From contig NZ_CP050313.1 of the NCBI RefSeq assembly GCF_011765625.1, forward strand, positions 1,484,501-1,548,500: DNA of 64,000 nt. Reading direction: 5' to 3'. Made by a program: the position numbers and the translations under genes. The notes beneath the pieces are model-generated. The model was not told where the DNA came from. It did no database searches and saw only the letters and a program-made list of their open reading frames with translations. Below, one piece after another: positions 1-9,699 of the stretch (positions are counted from its first letter, which is position 1; the number at the start of each line of letters is the position of its first letter). The stretch is from Shewanella aestuarii (GTDB lineage Bacteria; Pseudomonadota; Gammaproteobacteria; Enterobacterales; Shewanellaceae).

Positions 1-234
1 AAATTGCCGGTGGATCCAAACCGCGATCGAATCCATATGCAAAGTATTACCAAGCTAGAAGGTTTGTTAGCTGCTCAACTTGCCAAGGTTCCAAAATTAC
101 AACCAGTGCCTGAGGCGTTGATAGAAGCTAGATGGATGTTGGAAGAGTATCGTGTATCTTGTTTTGCTCAGGTTTTAGGTACTGCATATCCTATTTCAGA
201 AAAACGGATTTTAAACCATATCAATCAAGTCTAG
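1..234 (+). CDS. hrpA: ATP-dependent RNA helicase HrpA, C-terminal end (partial)
   Basis: The reading frame is open at the left edge of the window and ends at TAG 232-234, so only the last 77 or so residues are present. They resemble the C-terminal DUF3418 end of HrpA, a DEAH-box helicase of about 1,300 residues that acts on mRNA and on stalled or collided ribosomes. The best landmark is the stretch RWMLEEYRVSCFAQ followed by LGTAYPISEKRIL, which matches the usual HrpA terminus. The helicase motifs lie outside the window. The call rests on this tail alone. Confidence 0.8.
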   Translation, partial: KLPVDPNRDRIHMQSITKLEGLLAAQLAKVPKLQPVPEALIEARWMLEEYRVSCFAQVLGTAYPISEKRILNHINQV

Positions 235-297
235 TGTTTGGGCTCGAACGTTAAGAGTAATATCTATTTTTTTACGCTATTTTAGGCTTCGATATAA

Positions 298-331
298 CCT
301 CAACTCATTTGTTATACCATTTGAGTTGAGG
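298..331. repeat. Inverted repeat downstream of hrpA
   Basis: Ten bases at 298-307 (CCTCAACTCA) pair perfectly with 322-331 around a 14-base loop. No T-run follows on either strand, so it may be a weak terminator or a transcript-end hairpin for the convergent genes on each side. The right arm overlaps a 26-base segment that recurs near 682. Confidence 0.4.
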
Positions 332-345
332 GTTGATGGAGGAGG

Positions 346-570
346 CTAAAGGGTTAAACGTTCTGAAAATTGGCTCTGACCATAGTTTTCGATGATTTTT
401 CCGATACTATTTTGATCGATGTGATTAAGCGCAGAAATTTCTTCCATTAATTTGTTTTGTACATCAATTGGCATATGCATATTTTCCATAAACATATGCA
501 TCGCTATACGATCTCCTTGATCAAATAGATCCGCTAATTTACTTGCTTCATATTCTATAAGTGTATTCAT
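346..570 (-). CDS. Small hypothetical protein (74 aa)
   Basis: I do not recognise this protein. It is 74 residues, has no evident signal peptide or membrane segment, and is acidic in its first half with a Met/His-rich stretch (AMHMFMENMHM) around residues 23-33. A predicted helical, soluble small protein is the most that can be said. The ATG is preceded by GGGGAAA at a reasonable distance, which supports translation. It is isolated, convergent with hrpA, and its leader (about 600-644) can form an imperfect hairpin. Similar 26-27 base segments lie on both sides of it (311-336 and 682-707). Confidence 0.45.
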   Translation of the reverse strand: MNTLIEYEASKLADLFDQGDRIAMHMFMENMHMPIDVQNKLMEEISALNHIDQNSIGKIIENYGQSQFSERLTL

Positions 571-599
571 TTTATTTCCCCATAATGACTAAACGGGGG

Positions 600-644
600 C
601 TTTAATCAGTTTTTGCCAGCATCTTATAGGCAAAAAAATTAAAG
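600..644 (-). promoter_or_regulatory. Imperfect hairpin in the leader of the 74-aa gene
   Basis: CTTTAAT at 600-606 and TTTTTGCC at 610-617 pair with GGCAAAAAAATTAAAG at 629-644. On the minus strand this lies about 30 bases upstream of the ATG, so it could be a 5'-UTR structure or a weak terminator for transcription from upstream. Seen directly; its role is inference. Confidence 0.3.
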
Positions 645-998
645 TCACTCTCTATTAAATCTAGCAGAGCATGACTTTTGGGTTATAACAATTTGAGTTA
701 AATGTTGACTGTTGAGGTGGTTTTGGTTATTAAAATTGATCTCACCTGTGTAAGTCTTTCAGTTTTTTGTTAGTAAAACACTGTTTTTTGAGTTTTGTGG
801 GTACATTTTTGAAAGTTTTTTGTAATTTTATGGTTTTTACTGTGGAGTTTAGTCTTTATTCATTGATATACTCGCTGGCAGAAGAACATGACTGGTACTC
901 TTCTCTGCCATTAGGAATATGTTACCGGCAACCATAGCCAACAAAATAAAACATACCTGATACCTACAAACGACCTGAAAAAAATGATTGGAGTGATT

Positions 999-1079
999 AT
1001 GGAAGTTCATGAATACGAAAATGCTTACTATCAAGTAAAAGATGACGTGTTAGAGTCTTTGCCTTCTGAAGAAGAGTAA
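999..1079 (+). CDS. Candidate 26-aa acidic microprotein
   Basis: ATG at 999 follows GGAG at 990-993 with five bases between, and the frame runs 26 codons to TAA at 1077-1079. The peptide begins MEVHEYENAYYQ, continues VKDDVLESLP and ends SEEE. It has 9 acidic residues and only one lysine. A longer in-frame start exists at 984. A strong hairpin terminator at 1146-1183 closes the transcript. I do not recognise it. It is outside any annotated operon, so it is a candidate only. Confidence 0.35.
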   Translation: MEVHEYENAYYQVKDDVLESLPSEEE

Positions 1080-1145
1080 GACAATTGAACGAGGAATAAC
1101 AGTCTTTAGCATAAGATTGAGTGCTCCAAGCGACATTGCAAGCAA

Positions 1146-1183
1146 CCCATAAAAATAGCAGCTTAGGCTGCTATTTTTATGGG
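1146..1183. terminator. Strong bidirectional hairpin terminator
   Basis: A perfect 17-bp stem (1146-1162 with 1167-1183) closes a TTAG loop. The stem itself contains AAAAATAGCAGC on one side and GCTGCTATTTTT on the other, giving A/T-rich flanks in both directions. It sits between the candidate microprotein (+) and the lipoprotein gene (-), and so can stop both. Confidence 0.75.
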
Positions 1184-1228
1184 ATTCGATCCATGGATGA
1201 TCGGTATCCAGTTTGAAGTCATTGCGAA

Positions 1229-1666
1229 TTAACCATTTATTTTGCCTTTTTCAGGTAACACTTCGACAATAATCCACTTCTTTCCCTGTTTTTTTAGTCG
1301 CAAAGTGCGATCATCTATCCAATATTTACCGCCTTTTAAGCCTTCCATTTTTACAATTACGGTAACTTCATCAGTAAATTTACGAAAAAAATCGATATCA
1401 ATTTCATCAATACTGACTTTGACATCTGTCATTGATAAGCCTAAAACATGACGCTGTACCGATGCAGCTATATGATAATGCTCTAATATTTCTCGCATTT
1501 CAGGGGTCACGTAAGGAAGTGCTTTACTCACATCTCGGTCTGTGTAAATGGCTTTAAAAAAACTTAATGTGACACTTTCGGGTGATTGAGGTGGCTCACC
1601 TTTTTCAATAACTTTTTCACAGCCAAATAAAGCTAGCATACTTATTAACAATAAAACTCTAATCAT
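1229..1666 (-). CDS. Predicted lipoprotein of unknown function
   Basis: The ATG at 1666 gives a short lipoprotein signal: MIRVLLLISMLALFGC, with lipobox ALFGC and acylated Cys at residue 16. A GTG ten codons upstream (1696) would lengthen the N-terminus, but the ATG start fits a normal signal peptide. The mature part (about 130 residues) begins with a short linker, then a region of the type found in small NTF2/DUF4878-like lipoproteins: SPESVTLSFFKAIYTDRD, then a mixed alpha/beta segment ending in a basic WIIVEVLPEKGK tail. This fold assignment is tentative. The residue after Cys is Glu, so sorting to the outer membrane is expected under the +2 rule. Confidence 0.65.
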   Translation of the reverse strand: MIRVLLLISMLALFGCEKVIEKGEPPQSPESVTLSFFKAIYTDRDVSKALPYVTPEMREILEHYHIAASVQRHVLGLSMTDVKVSIDEIDIDFFRKFTDEVTVIVKMEGLKGGKYWIDDRTLRLKKQGKKWIIVEVLPEKGKING

Positions 1667-1953
1667 AATTACCAATATACTGTCTAGAAAATACACCTTT
1701 AGTATCCAGAATTAAATTAATGCTGGCAAGGCGGGATATAAAATTGCTATGTTGATCGATATAGAATTATTCGATTATGTCCCGATTTTTGCTAACAATC
1801 TTGTTAGTCAAACTGCTTCATCCTCAATGTTATCCACAGAATCTGTGGACAAGTATGTTAACGAAATAGAATATGATACATAACATTATGTTTTATATCG
1901 TTATTTATTCTTGGTTAAAAATTGCCTTCTAGGTTTTTTTCTTTTAATAATAA
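1667..1953. other. Gene-free stretch between lipoprotein and pta terminator
   Basis: AT-rich DNA with no open frame that I can support. The promoter of the lipoprotein gene should lie in the left part. Nothing else was recognised. Confidence 0.5.
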
Positions 1954-1980
1954 AAAAGCACTGTCAATGACAGTGCTTTT
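1954..1980 (-). terminator. Intrinsic terminator of ackA-pta
   Basis: A 13-base arm (AAAAGCACTGTCA) is repeated inverted around one central base, giving a stem of about ten pairs with a short loop. On the minus strand it is followed by a long T-rich tract (complement of 1941-1957). It starts just 26 bases past the pta stop codon. Confidence 0.8.
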
Positions 1981-2006
1981 AAATCAGTAAACTAGATTAA
2001 TCTAAT

Positions 2007-4154
2007 TTATTTATCCGCGTTTTGAGCTGCTTGAATTGCGGTTAATGCAATCGTGTAAACAATATCGTCGACTAACGCACCACGTGACAAGTCATTAACA
2101 GGCTTACGCATACCTTGAAGCATTGGGCCAATACTGATCAAGTCTGCACTTCGTTGTACTGCTTTGTAGGTTGTATTACCGGTATTCAAATCTGGGAATA
2201 CAAATACAGTCGCTTTACCCGCGACAGGGCTATTAGGCGCTTTAGATTGTGCCACATTTGGCATCACCGCCGCATCGTACTGTAACGGACCGTCTATGAT
2301 TAAGTCTGGACGCTTTTCTTTGGCAATACGTGTAGCTTCGCGTACTTTATCCACATCAGATCCTGTTCCCGAATTACCGGTTGAGTAACTGATCATGGCT
2401 ACGCGAGGCTCGATACCAAATGCAGCAGCAGATTCGGCTGATTGAATAGCGATATCAGCTAACTGCTCAGGATTTGGATCTGGGTTAATTGCACAGTCGC
2501 CATAGACAAGCACTTGATCAGGCATCAACATGAAGAAGATTGAAGATACAAGACTTGAACCAGGTGCCGTTTTAATTAATTGTAAAGGTGGACGAATCGT
2601 ATTTGCGGTTGTGTTAACTGCACCAGATACAATACCATCAACTTCATCACCCGCTAACATCATAGTGCCAAGCACCATGTTGTCTTCAAGCTGCTCTTTA
2701 GCAACAACTTCAGTTAAACCTTTATGTCGACGAAGGTCTAGCATTGGTTCTACGTATCTGTCGCGAGCGGTTTCTGGATCGATGATCTCAACCCCTTCGC
2801 CTAACACCACGTCTTGCTGTGAGGCAATACGTAAAATTTCTTCTTTGTTACCTAATAACACACAACGTGCAATTCCTCGCTCAGCACAAATGGCTGCCGC
2901 TTTAATTGTCCGAGGCTCTTCGCCTTCAGGTAATACAATTTTCTTGCGCGCGGCACGAGCAAGCTCTGTTAACTTGTAACGGAAAGCTGGAGGCGATAAA
3001 CGGTGTTCACGAGGAGAACCTTGTGTCACGCTTTCAATCCAGTTTTGGTCAATGTGGCTGGCAACAAATTCTTGAACGCGTTCAATACGGACAGCATCGT
3101 CTACTGGTACTTCATGATCAAAACGTTGGATATTAAGCGATGTTTGCCAAGTGTTGCTTTCAATTAAGAATACAGGTAATCCGGTTTCAAAAGCTTGTTC
3201 GCAAAGCTTCATGATTTCTGGCTCTGGCTCATAGCCACCGGTAAGCAACAATGCACCAACTTTAACACCGTTCATCGCTGCCAAACAGGCTGCTACGATA
3301 ACATCCGAACGATCACCAGATGTCACTAACAGTGAGTTAGTTTTGATGTGGTTTACCATGTTTGAAATTGAACGAGCACAGAAAGTCACCCGACGCATAC
3401 GACGAGTGTGCATTTCTCCGGCATTAATGATTTTTGCGTTTAAATGCTTAGCTAAATCTGATGCGCGTGGTGAAATTAGCTCTAAATTATATGGCACACT
3501 ACCTAAAATGCGTAGCGGGCTCTTACCTGGCAGTTGGAACATGCCGGATGTGTCAGTCGCATGGCTTTCTGTGTGATCAAATACTTCAGATAAATCAGGA
3601 CGAGCACGGCCTTCATCATCAGTTGGTGCACCAATTTTGTTGATAATGGCACCAATTAAGCGTTTGTTTTTATTACCACCCCATGAGTTATAAGCGATCT
3701 CTAGACGGTTCATTAAACCGTTTGGTGAATCATTACCTGGGGTTGCTATGAAGATCACATCAGCATCAAGTGCTTTAGCTATTTCATAGTTAATATCATC
3801 AGCAAACGGATGACTGCGTGTTGGCACTAAACCTTCGATAACGATAGTTTCAGTGTTAGAAGCACACTCCGCAGCGCGAGCAATGATTTGCTCCATTAAC
3901 ACATCAGTTTGCTCTGAACGGATCAAGGCTTCAGCATGGTCCATTGAAAATGGTTCAAGCGGATTTACCGTTGGCGACTTGCTTAAAATCGTCGTAGAGC
4001 GTTCAGGGCCTTTATCGCCTGAGCGGATTTGGGCGATAGGTTTGAAAAACTGCACTTTGACGCCTTTGCGTTCCAGAGCACGTACCATACCTAAACTTAG
4101 CGATGTTAAACCCACACCAATACCAATTGGGATGAGCATGATATTTCGAGACAT
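2007..4154 (-). CDS. pta: Phosphate acetyltransferase
   Basis: Pta makes acetyl phosphate and CoA from acetyl-CoA and phosphate; AckA then makes ATP and acetate. The 715-residue length is that of the long three-domain enzyme. The N-terminal P-loop-like domain starts [30 protein letters not shown]-type middle domain lies around 220-340. The catalytic PTA_PTB domain begins near 390 at [12 protein letters not shown] and carries [16 protein letters not shown] and DGPLQYDAA motifs. The ATG follows GAGG. The gene is downstream of ackA with a 22-base gap, so the two form an operon. It ends at a strong terminator. Confidence 0.97.
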   Translation of the reverse strand: MSRNIMLIPIGIGVGLTSLSLGMVRALERKGVKVQFFKPIAQIRSGDKGPERSTTILSKSPTVNPLEPFSMDHAEALIRSEQTDVLMEQIIARAAECASNTETIVIEGLVPTRSHPFADDINYEIAKALDADVIFIATPGNDSPNGLMNRLEIAYNSWGGNKNKRLIGAIINKIGAPTDDEGRARPDLSEVFDHTESHATDTSGMFQLPGKSPLRILGSVPYNLELISPRASDLAKHLNAKIINAGEMHTRRMRRVTFCARSISNMVNHIKTNSLLVTSGDRSDVIVAACLAAMNGVKVGALLLTGGYEPEPEIMKLCEQAFETGLPVFLIESNTWQTSLNIQRFDHEVPVDDAVRIERVQEFVASHIDQNWIESVTQGSPREHRLSPPAFRYKLTELARAARKKIVLPEGEEPRTIKAAAICAERGIARCVLLGNKEEILRIASQQDVVLGEGVEIIDPETARDRYVEPMLDLRRHKGLTEVVAKEQLEDNMVLGTMMLAGDEVDGIVSGAVNTTANTIRPPLQLIKTAPGSSLVSSIFFMLMPDQVLVYGDCAINPDPNPEQLADIAIQSAESAAAFGIEPRVAMISYSTGNSGTGSDVDKVREATRIAKEKRPDLIIDGPLQYDAAVMPNVAQSKAPNSPVAGKATVFVFPDLNTGNTTYKAVQRSADLISIGPMLQGMRKPVNDLSRGALVDDIVYTIALTAIQAAQNADK

Positions 4155-4176
4155 ATAAAACCTCTACAATCAGTAA

Positions 4177-5379
4177 TTATTTGGCTGAGATTAACTTAAC
4201 CGCGTCTTCTGCAATAACCCACTCTTCATTGGTTGGGATAACCATTGCAACAGGGGTATTGTCTGCGGTGATAATCCCATCCTTACCAAAGCGAGCTGCT
4301 TTATTTTTAGTATCATCAACTTGGAAGTTAAAGATAGTCAGTAATTCTAAAACCTTAGCACGGATAAGATCAGAGTTCTCACCAATACCACCGGTAAAGA
4401 CAACAGCATCTAAACGGCCTAATGGCACAGTGTAAGACGCGATGTATTTCGCTAGACGGTAGCAGAAAATCTCAAGCGCTAACGTGGCGCCTTTGTGGCC
4501 ATCGCCAAAACCTTCTTCAATACCACGACAGTCATTGGTTAATTCTGAAATACCTAAAAGACCACTTTGCTTGTTTAGTAAGTTGTTGACTTCAGCTAAG
4601 GTATAACCTAGTTGGTCAACAAGATGGAAAATGATTGATGGGTCTAAATCACCACAACGTGTTCCCATGACTAAGCCTTCTAATGGGGTTAAGCCCATAG
4701 AGGTGTCAACACTTTTTCCGCCTTTAATTGCAGTGACAGAGGCACCGTTACCTAAATGCGCAACAATAACATTAGTGTCAGCAACTGGCTTGTTTAATAC
4801 TTTAGCAGCTTCACGACTTACAAATAGGTGGCTAGTACCGTGCATGCCATAACGACGAATACCATGTTCACGATATAGCTTGTATGGTAGGGCATACACA
4901 TAGGCTTTTTCAGGCATGGTTTGGTGGAAAGCCGTATCAAATACTGCTACTTGTGGTAAAGATGGGAATGAAGCCATTGCCGCACGAATACCAATTAAGT
5001 GAGCAGGGTTATGTAAAGGTGCAAGTGATGCACAGTCTTCAATACCTTGAATTACTTCGGGAGTAATGATCACTGAACGAGTAAATTTTTCACCGCCATG
5101 AACAATACGATGTCCAACGGCTTTGATTTGTGCAGCTAATTCAGGTTGTGCAGCAAGAATGGTGTGAACGATATATTCAACGGCTTCACGGTGATGGGTA
5201 AATGCGCCTAATTTAGCTTCATTCTTGTTACCTTGAACTTTCCATTTAATCCGTGAGTCTTCTAGACCAAAGCATTCAGCTAGGCCAGAAATATATTCGT
5301 CACCCGATGTTGCATCAATCACTGCAAATTTAAGTGAAGAACTGCCACAATTTAAAACCAATACTAAATTTTCAGACAT
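4177..5379 (-). CDS. ackA: Acetate kinase
   Basis: AckA interconverts acetyl phosphate plus ADP and acetate plus ATP in the cytoplasm. I chose the ATG at 5379 (400 aa) over an in-frame start at 5418, because it has AAGG eight bases upstream and gives the normal N-terminus [20 protein letters not shown]-fold motifs are all present: NCGSSSLKF near residue 10, [28 protein letters not shown] and GGIGENS. It is the first gene of ackA-pta. Upstream, yfbV diverges. Together with pflBA it forms the acetate/formate branch of anaerobic pyruvate use. Confidence 0.97.
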   Translation of the reverse strand: MSENLVLVLNCGSSSLKFAVIDATSGDEYISGLAECFGLEDSRIKWKVQGNKNEAKLGAFTHHREAVEYIVHTILAAQPELAAQIKAVGHRIVHGGEKFTRSVIITPEVIQGIEDCASLAPLHNPAHLIGIRAAMASFPSLPQVAVFDTAFHQTMPEKAYVYALPYKLYREHGIRRYGMHGTSHLFVSREAAKVLNKPVADTNVIVAHLGNGASVTAIKGGKSVDTSMGLTPLEGLVMGTRCGDLDPSIIFHLVDQLGYTLAEVNNLLNKQSGLLGISELTNDCRGIEEGFGDGHKGATLALEIFCYRLAKYIASYTVPLGRLDAVVFTGGIGENSDLIRAKVLELLTIFNFQVDDTKNKAARFGKDGIITADNTPVAMVIPTNEEWVIAEDAVKLISAK

Positions 5380-5550
5380 AATTAAACCTTGTAAGTTTAA
5401 GAGAAATATTCTTTTCAATACGGTATTCGTAATCGAATGTGATCTCCGTATTTGAACCCTTTCAGCCGATTATCTTTTGGCTGCATGTTTGGGACATAGC
5501 TGGCAATATGCTATTGTGTAAGACATGTCCCATGTTGTTTAGGTATATCT

Positions 5551-5994
5551 TTGGTGCTACCCGTTATAAAACTGCTTCGCGATGGTCGAAAATACATGAC
5601 CACTTGGCCCATGGTGCGCCAGTTGGGGTATTATTTTCCTGAATACCGCGTGGTTAAAGCGACTCAAATTGCCTTTTTGGCTATGCCGGTTGTGGCAGTC
5701 TGTGTCGCATTAAGCCAAATTTATGTTTTTGGCTGGAGCCATTTACCGCAAACTTTAGCTATGACCCTGTTTATCATCAGCTTACCTGTTCAAGGATTAT
5801 TATGGCTAGGTTGGCGAGCTCGCCATCCCTTACCGTTAGCCTTATTTGACTGGAGTAACCAGTTAAGTCGTAAGTTGAATCAAATGGGCGTGAGTTGTCA
5901 GCCCCTAGGCGCCAAAGCATGTTATTTAGATTTGGCAGCACTATTAAAAGTAGCCTTTGAACGACTAGATCACCAATATTGGGAAGAGCTTTAA
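5551..5994 (+). CDS. yfbV: UPF0208 membrane protein YfbV
   Basis: This is the inner-membrane protein usually found divergent from ackA in enterobacteria and relatives. YfbV has been linked to organisation of the chromosome terminus macrodomain in E. coli. Two membrane segments are visible (about 39-60 and 68-88), with a short N-terminal amphipathic region containing the family motif YMTTWPM and a C-terminal cytoplasmic domain with LAALLKVAFERLD. The start is TTG 5551 or GTG 5554: the frame is closed by TAG at 5497, and AGG at 5541-5543 is the only nearby Shine-Dalgarno-like sequence. At 147 residues it has the family length. Confidence 0.85.
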   Translation: MVLPVIKLLRDGRKYMTTWPMVRQLGYYFPEYRVVKATQIAFLAMPVVAVCVALSQIYVFGWSHLPQTLAMTLFIISLPVQGLLWLGWRARHPLPLALFDWSNQLSRKLNQMGVSCQPLGAKACYLDLAALLKVAFERLDHQYWEEL

Positions 5995-6027
5995 CCTAGT
6001 TCCTCCCATTTAAAGTCCACTATGTAT

Positions 6028-6765
6028 TTAGAAAGTCGCTTTGATCCCGCGTTCAGTAAATACATTTTGTATTGCTAACATGGTTTCTTTACTGGGTGGC
6101 GATATATTGGCAAGGGGCGAGATTTCACCATACGCTTGCCATTTGTGTTCACCTAGTTGATGGTAGGGTAACAATTCGACTTTTTCGACGTTACTCATAG
6201 GCTTGATAAATTCAGCTAATTTAATTGCTGAGGCAACATCATCAGTAAACCCATTAACTACCACGTAACGAATCCAAGTTTTTTGACCTCGCTTAGCCAA
6301 ATACTCAGCAAATTGCAGAGTGCGCTGGTTACTCACTTTAGTCAGGTTGATATGGGTAGGGTCATCCATTTGTTTGATATCTAATAGCACTAAGTCAGTG
6401 TTATCGAGTAACTCATCAATAACCGGTTCATATTTTCTGACAAAACCATTGGTATCTAAGCAAGTATGGATGCCTTCTTTTTTACAAGCACTAAATAGTT
6501 CAGCAACGAACTCCGCTTGTAAAATTGCTTCACCACCACTGGCTGTCACACCTCCACCGCTTGATTCTAGAAAAGGGCGATAAGTTTTAATCTGTGACAT
6601 CAACTCATCAACAACCATCTCTTTGCCATCATCTAAATCCCAAGTGTCACGGTTATGGCAGTATTGGCATCGCATTAAACAGCCTTGCATAAAGACAATA
6701 TAGCGAATACCAGGGCCATCAACAGTGCCGAATGATTCAATCGAGTGGATGCGTCCGATAGTCAT
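6028..6765 (-). CDS. pflA: Pyruvate formate-lyase activating enzyme
   Basis: PflA is a radical-SAM enzyme that abstracts a hydrogen from a glycine of PflB to make the catalytic radical. The CxxxCxxC cluster motif that binds the [4Fe-4S] centre is at Cys29, Cys33 and Cys36 ([15 protein letters not shown]). The N-terminus [16 protein letters not shown] and the [12 protein letters not shown] glycine-rich segment are typical. The length of 245 is normal. It lies 97 bases downstream of pflB on the same strand, with a palindromic terminator-like hairpin between the two, so it is probably expressed at a lower level than pflB. Confidence 0.97.
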   Translation of the reverse strand: MTIGRIHSIESFGTVDGPGIRYIVFMQGCLMRCQYCHNRDTWDLDDGKEMVVDELMSQIKTYRPFLESSGGGVTASGGEAILQAEFVAELFSACKKEGIHTCLDTNGFVRKYEPVIDELLDNTDLVLLDIKQMDDPTHINLTKVSNQRTLQFAEYLAKRGQKTWIRYVVVNGFTDDVASAIKLAEFIKPMSNVEKVELLPYHQLGEHKWQAYGEISPLANISPPSKETMLAIQNVFTERGIKATF

Positions 6766-6814
6766 TTAATACCCTTTAAAATTAGGTGAAATGAAGCATT
6801 GATAAAAGTTTAGC

Positions 6815-6848
6815 AATAAAAAAGCTGTATCGAATATTCGATACAGCT
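6815..6848 (-). terminator. Intercistronic hairpin between pflB and pflA
   Basis: A perfect 26-base palindrome (6823-6848, arms AGCTGTATCGAAT and its complement) starts 14 bases past the pflB stop. On the minus strand it is followed by TTTTTTATTG, giving an intrinsic terminator shape. Because pflA lies just downstream, the likely effect is partial termination or stabilisation of the pflB mRNA 3' end. Confidence 0.7.
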
Positions 6849-6862
6849 AATTTTAGCAAACT

Positions 6863-9145
6863 TTACAGACCTTTGGTGAAGGTTCTGGTAATAACGTCTT
6901 GTTGCTGCTCAGGTGTTAAAGCGTTGAAGCGTACAGCATAACCAGAAACGCGAATGGTTAATTGTGGATACTTGTCAGGATTAACCACAGCATCTTCAAG
7001 CATTTCACGGTTCATCACGTTAACGTTTAAGTGTTGACCGCCTTCTTGGTGAACGCTATGCATGAAGTAACCATCCATCAATGCAGCTAGATTACTACGA
7101 CGAGCATGCTCTTCTTTACCAAGTGCATTTGGCACGATAGAGAAAGTATAAGAAATACCGTCTTGTGCGTGAGCAAATGGCAATTTACCTACAGATGTTA
7201 ATGAGGCAACTGCACCATTTTCATCACGTCCGTGCATTGGGTTTGCACCTGGAGCAAATGGAGCACCAGAGCGACGACCATCAGGTGTGTTACCGGTTTT
7301 CTTACCGTAAACAACGTTTGAGGTAATGGTTAAGATTGACTGAGTTGGAATCGCGTTGCGATACATTTTTTTATTGCGAATTTTCGCCATAAAACGCTCA
7401 ACTAAATCGCAAGCGATGTCATCAACACGTGAGTCATTGTTACCAAATTTAGGGTAGTCACCTTCGATTTCGAAATCAACGGCAATACCGTTTTCATCAC
7501 GAACTGGTTTAACTTTCGCAAATTTAATTGCAGATAAAGAGTCAGCCGCAATTGATAAACCAGCAATACCACACGCCATAGTACGACGTACGTCTCGGTC
7601 ATGTAATGCCATTAATGATGCTTCGTATGAATACTTGTCATGCATGTAATGGATGCTGTTAAGTGCTGTCACATATTGAGTCGCTAACCATTCCATTTGT
7701 GAATCTAAACGAGCCATCACATCATCAAAATCAAGTACTTCTGATGTAATTGGATCTGTTTTAGGTGCAATCTGAGTTTTCAGTTTTTCGTCAACACCGC
7801 CGTTAATTGCGTATAGCATTGTTTTAGCTAGGTTAGCGCGAGCACCGAAGAACTGCATGTGCTTACCAACAATCATTGGGCTTACACAACAAGCAATTGC
7901 ATAATCATCGTTGTTGAAATCAGGACGCATAAGGTCATCATTTTCATACTGAATAGAGCTAGTATCGATTGATACTTTTGCACAGTAGTTTTTGAAGCCT
8001 TGAGGTAACTGAGTTGACCAAAGAACAGTGATGTTTGGCTCAGGGCTTGGGCCCATGTTGTATAAAGTGTGTAAGAAACGGAAGCTTGATTTAGTTACAA
8101 GTGTACGTCCGTCAACACCCATACCAGCGATTGACTCAGTTGCCCAAATTGGGTCACCAGAGAATAACTCATCGTATTCTGGAGTACGTAAGAAACGAAC
8201 CATACGTAGTTTCATAACGAAATGGTCAACCATTTCTTGTGCTTGAGTTTCAGTGATTACACCGTTTTTAATGTCGCGTTCAATAAAGATGTCTAGGAAG
8301 GTAGAAGTACGGCCTAAAGACATTGCTGCGCCATTTTGACTTTTCACTGCGGCTAAATAACCAAAGTAAGTCCATTGAATGGCTTCTTTAGCTGATGTAG
8401 CAGGACCAGAAATATCAAAACCATATTTAGCTGCCATCGCCTTGATTTGGCCTAAAGCGCGGTATTGCTCAGAAATTTCTTCACGTAATTGGATAACGTC
8501 GTTGAGGTTTTCACCGGCTTCCATTTGCGCTTGAAGAGAATTGAACTGGGCTTTTTTGTCTTGCATTAGGTAATCGATACCATAAAGTGCAACACGACGA
8601 TAATCACCAATGATACGACCACGGCCATACGCATCTGGTAAACCCGTTAATACGCCTGATTTGCGGCAAGCCATGATTTCTGGTGAGTAAACGTCAAACA
8701 CACCTTGGTTGTGTGTTTTGCGAAGTTCAGAGTAAATGTATTCAACATCAGCATCTAACTCACGACCGTATGCTTTACATGAGCCTTCAACCATACGAAT
8801 GCCGCCGTTTGGCAACATCGCACGTTTAAGCGGTGCATCTGTTTGCAAGCCAACAATTGTTTCTAGGTCTTTGTTGATATAACCAGCATCATGAGAAGTA
8901 ATAGTGGATACCATTTTGGTATCGAAATCGATTGGAGCGTGAGTTGTGTTTTCTTGCTTGATACCTTCCATCACTTTATCCCATAGAGATAAAGTAGCAT
9001 CAGTTGCGCCCGCTAAGAAAGACTCATCACCTTCATATGGTGTGTAGTTAGTTTGGATAAAATCACGAACGTTGACTTCAGTTTTCCAGTCACCGGCAAC
9101 AAAACCATTCCATGCATTTGCAAACTGTTCAGTTTTTTCAGTCAT
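6863..9145 (-). CDS. pflB: Formate acetyltransferase (pyruvate formate-lyase)
   Basis: PflB converts pyruvate and CoA to acetyl-CoA and formate without oxygen, using a glycyl radical. At 760 residues it has the same length as the E. coli enzyme. The catalytic adjacent cysteines are Cys419-Cys420 in [12 protein letters not shown], and the radical glycine is Gly735 in [10 protein letters not shown]. The ATG follows AAGG at 12 bases. It is first in the pflB-pflA pair. Its leader is long: a perfect PdhR-type operator is centred about 240 bases upstream (9379-9393). FocA is encoded nearby and would export the formate. Confidence 0.98.
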   Translation of the reverse strand: MTEKTEQFANAWNGFVAGDWKTEVNVRDFIQTNYTPYEGDESFLAGATDATLSLWDKVMEGIKQENTTHAPIDFDTKMVSTITSHDAGYINKDLETIVGLQTDAPLKRAMLPNGGIRMVEGSCKAYGRELDADVEYIYSELRKTHNQGVFDVYSPEIMACRKSGVLTGLPDAYGRGRIIGDYRRVALYGIDYLMQDKKAQFNSLQAQMEAGENLNDVIQLREEISEQYRALGQIKAMAAKYGFDISGPATSAKEAIQWTYFGYLAAVKSQNGAAMSLGRTSTFLDIFIERDIKNGVITETQAQEMVDHFVMKLRMVRFLRTPEYDELFSGDPIWATESIAGMGVDGRTLVTKSSFRFLHTLYNMGPSPEPNITVLWSTQLPQGFKNYCAKVSIDTSSIQYENDDLMRPDFNNDDYAIACCVSPMIVGKHMQFFGARANLAKTMLYAINGGVDEKLKTQIAPKTDPITSEVLDFDDVMARLDSQMEWLATQYVTALNSIHYMHDKYSYEASLMALHDRDVRRTMACGIAGLSIAADSLSAIKFAKVKPVRDENGIAVDFEIEGDYPKFGNNDSRVDDIACDLVERFMAKIRNKKMYRNAIPTQSILTITSNVVYGKKTGNTPDGRRSGAPFAPGANPMHGRDENGAVASLTSVGKLPFAHAQDGISYTFSIVPNALGKEEHARRSNLAALMDGYFMHSVHQEGGQHLNVNVMNREMLEDAVVNPDKYPQLTIRVSGYAVRFNALTPEQQQDVITRTFTKGL

Positions 9146-9642
9146 AATACTAATACCTTCTATTTGAGATATGGGTTATTGGGTATTAGTAAAGTTGAAA
9201 ACAACTTTGGAAATACACCAATAGCTATTCTGTCAAAGCTCCCCTCAACGCATTGTCCTAGTGACGGGAACTGATTTATCGATTCGCGTGTGCGTGTCGA
9301 TGGAAATTCGTTTCAGATGTCATGTAATAAAATATAGACGATTAATCTAAATATACAGTGCGACTAACTCATGATATTATTGGTAAGACCAATTTACCGT
9401 AGTAATATATCACAACAAACTGGTTATCGCATCAAAATCAACCATTCAAATACAAAAAGTGTTACCCAGATAGCATTTTTAGTGCTTTTAAAATTTGCTT
9501 AAAGTGTTGCAGTCGGTTATTTAGTGAAACTTGATTCAATTTTTAGATAATGACTTATAGCAATACGATGACTGTGTTTTTTTGCTCAACTTTTTTTGTA
9601 GGCAATAATTGAAAATTGTCTAGATTGAACGTGAAAAGGGGG
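9146..9642. other. Long upstream region of pflB
   Basis: About 500 bases hold no gene that I can support. The region contains the PdhR-type site at 9379-9393 and a related half-site at 9419-9424. I could not find a perfect FNR box (TTGAT-N4-ATCAA), although anaerobic control of pflB is expected from other bacteria. The right end holds the terminator of the permease gene. Confidence 0.5.
9379..9393. promoter_or_regulatory. PdhR-type operator upstream of pflB
   Basis: ATTGGTAAGACCAAT is a perfect match to ATTGGT-N3-ACCAAT, the known site of the pyruvate-sensing GntR-family regulator PdhR (LldR sites are similar). The same 15 bases plus the following TTACC occur upstream of the DUF3360 gene at 11429. 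A partial copy, ACTGGT, lies 40 bases farther from pflB (9419-9424). The regulator is not encoded in this window. Confidence 0.75.
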
Positions 9643-9674
9643 GCAAAAAATAAGAGAGCCGAAGCTCTCTTATT
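9643..9674 (-). terminator. Intrinsic terminator of the DUF3360 gene
   Basis: An 11-bp stem (9649-9659 with 9664-9674) closes a CGAA tetraloop, a very stable loop type. On the minus strand it is followed by a T-run (complement of 9645-9650). It starts 26 bases after the stop codon. Confidence 0.85.
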
Positions 9675-9699
9675 AAAGAGGAATAAACCATTTAGTAGC

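Noticed and set aside
849..1034. Minus-strand 61-codon hydrophobic open frame
   Set aside because: It overlaps the better supported microprotein candidate on the other strand, has no clear ribosome site, and its composition looks random.
2530..2979. Long antisense open frame inside pta, and similar frames inside pflB, smc, ligA, hscA and the helicase gene
   Set aside because: They mirror the codon pattern of the real genes and lack ribosome sites and recognisable domains.
5551..5561. TTGGTGCTACC near ackA as a PdhR-type site
   Set aside because: Only the inner bases match, the outer ones do not, and it lies inside the first codons of yfbV. Chance is a sufficient explanation.
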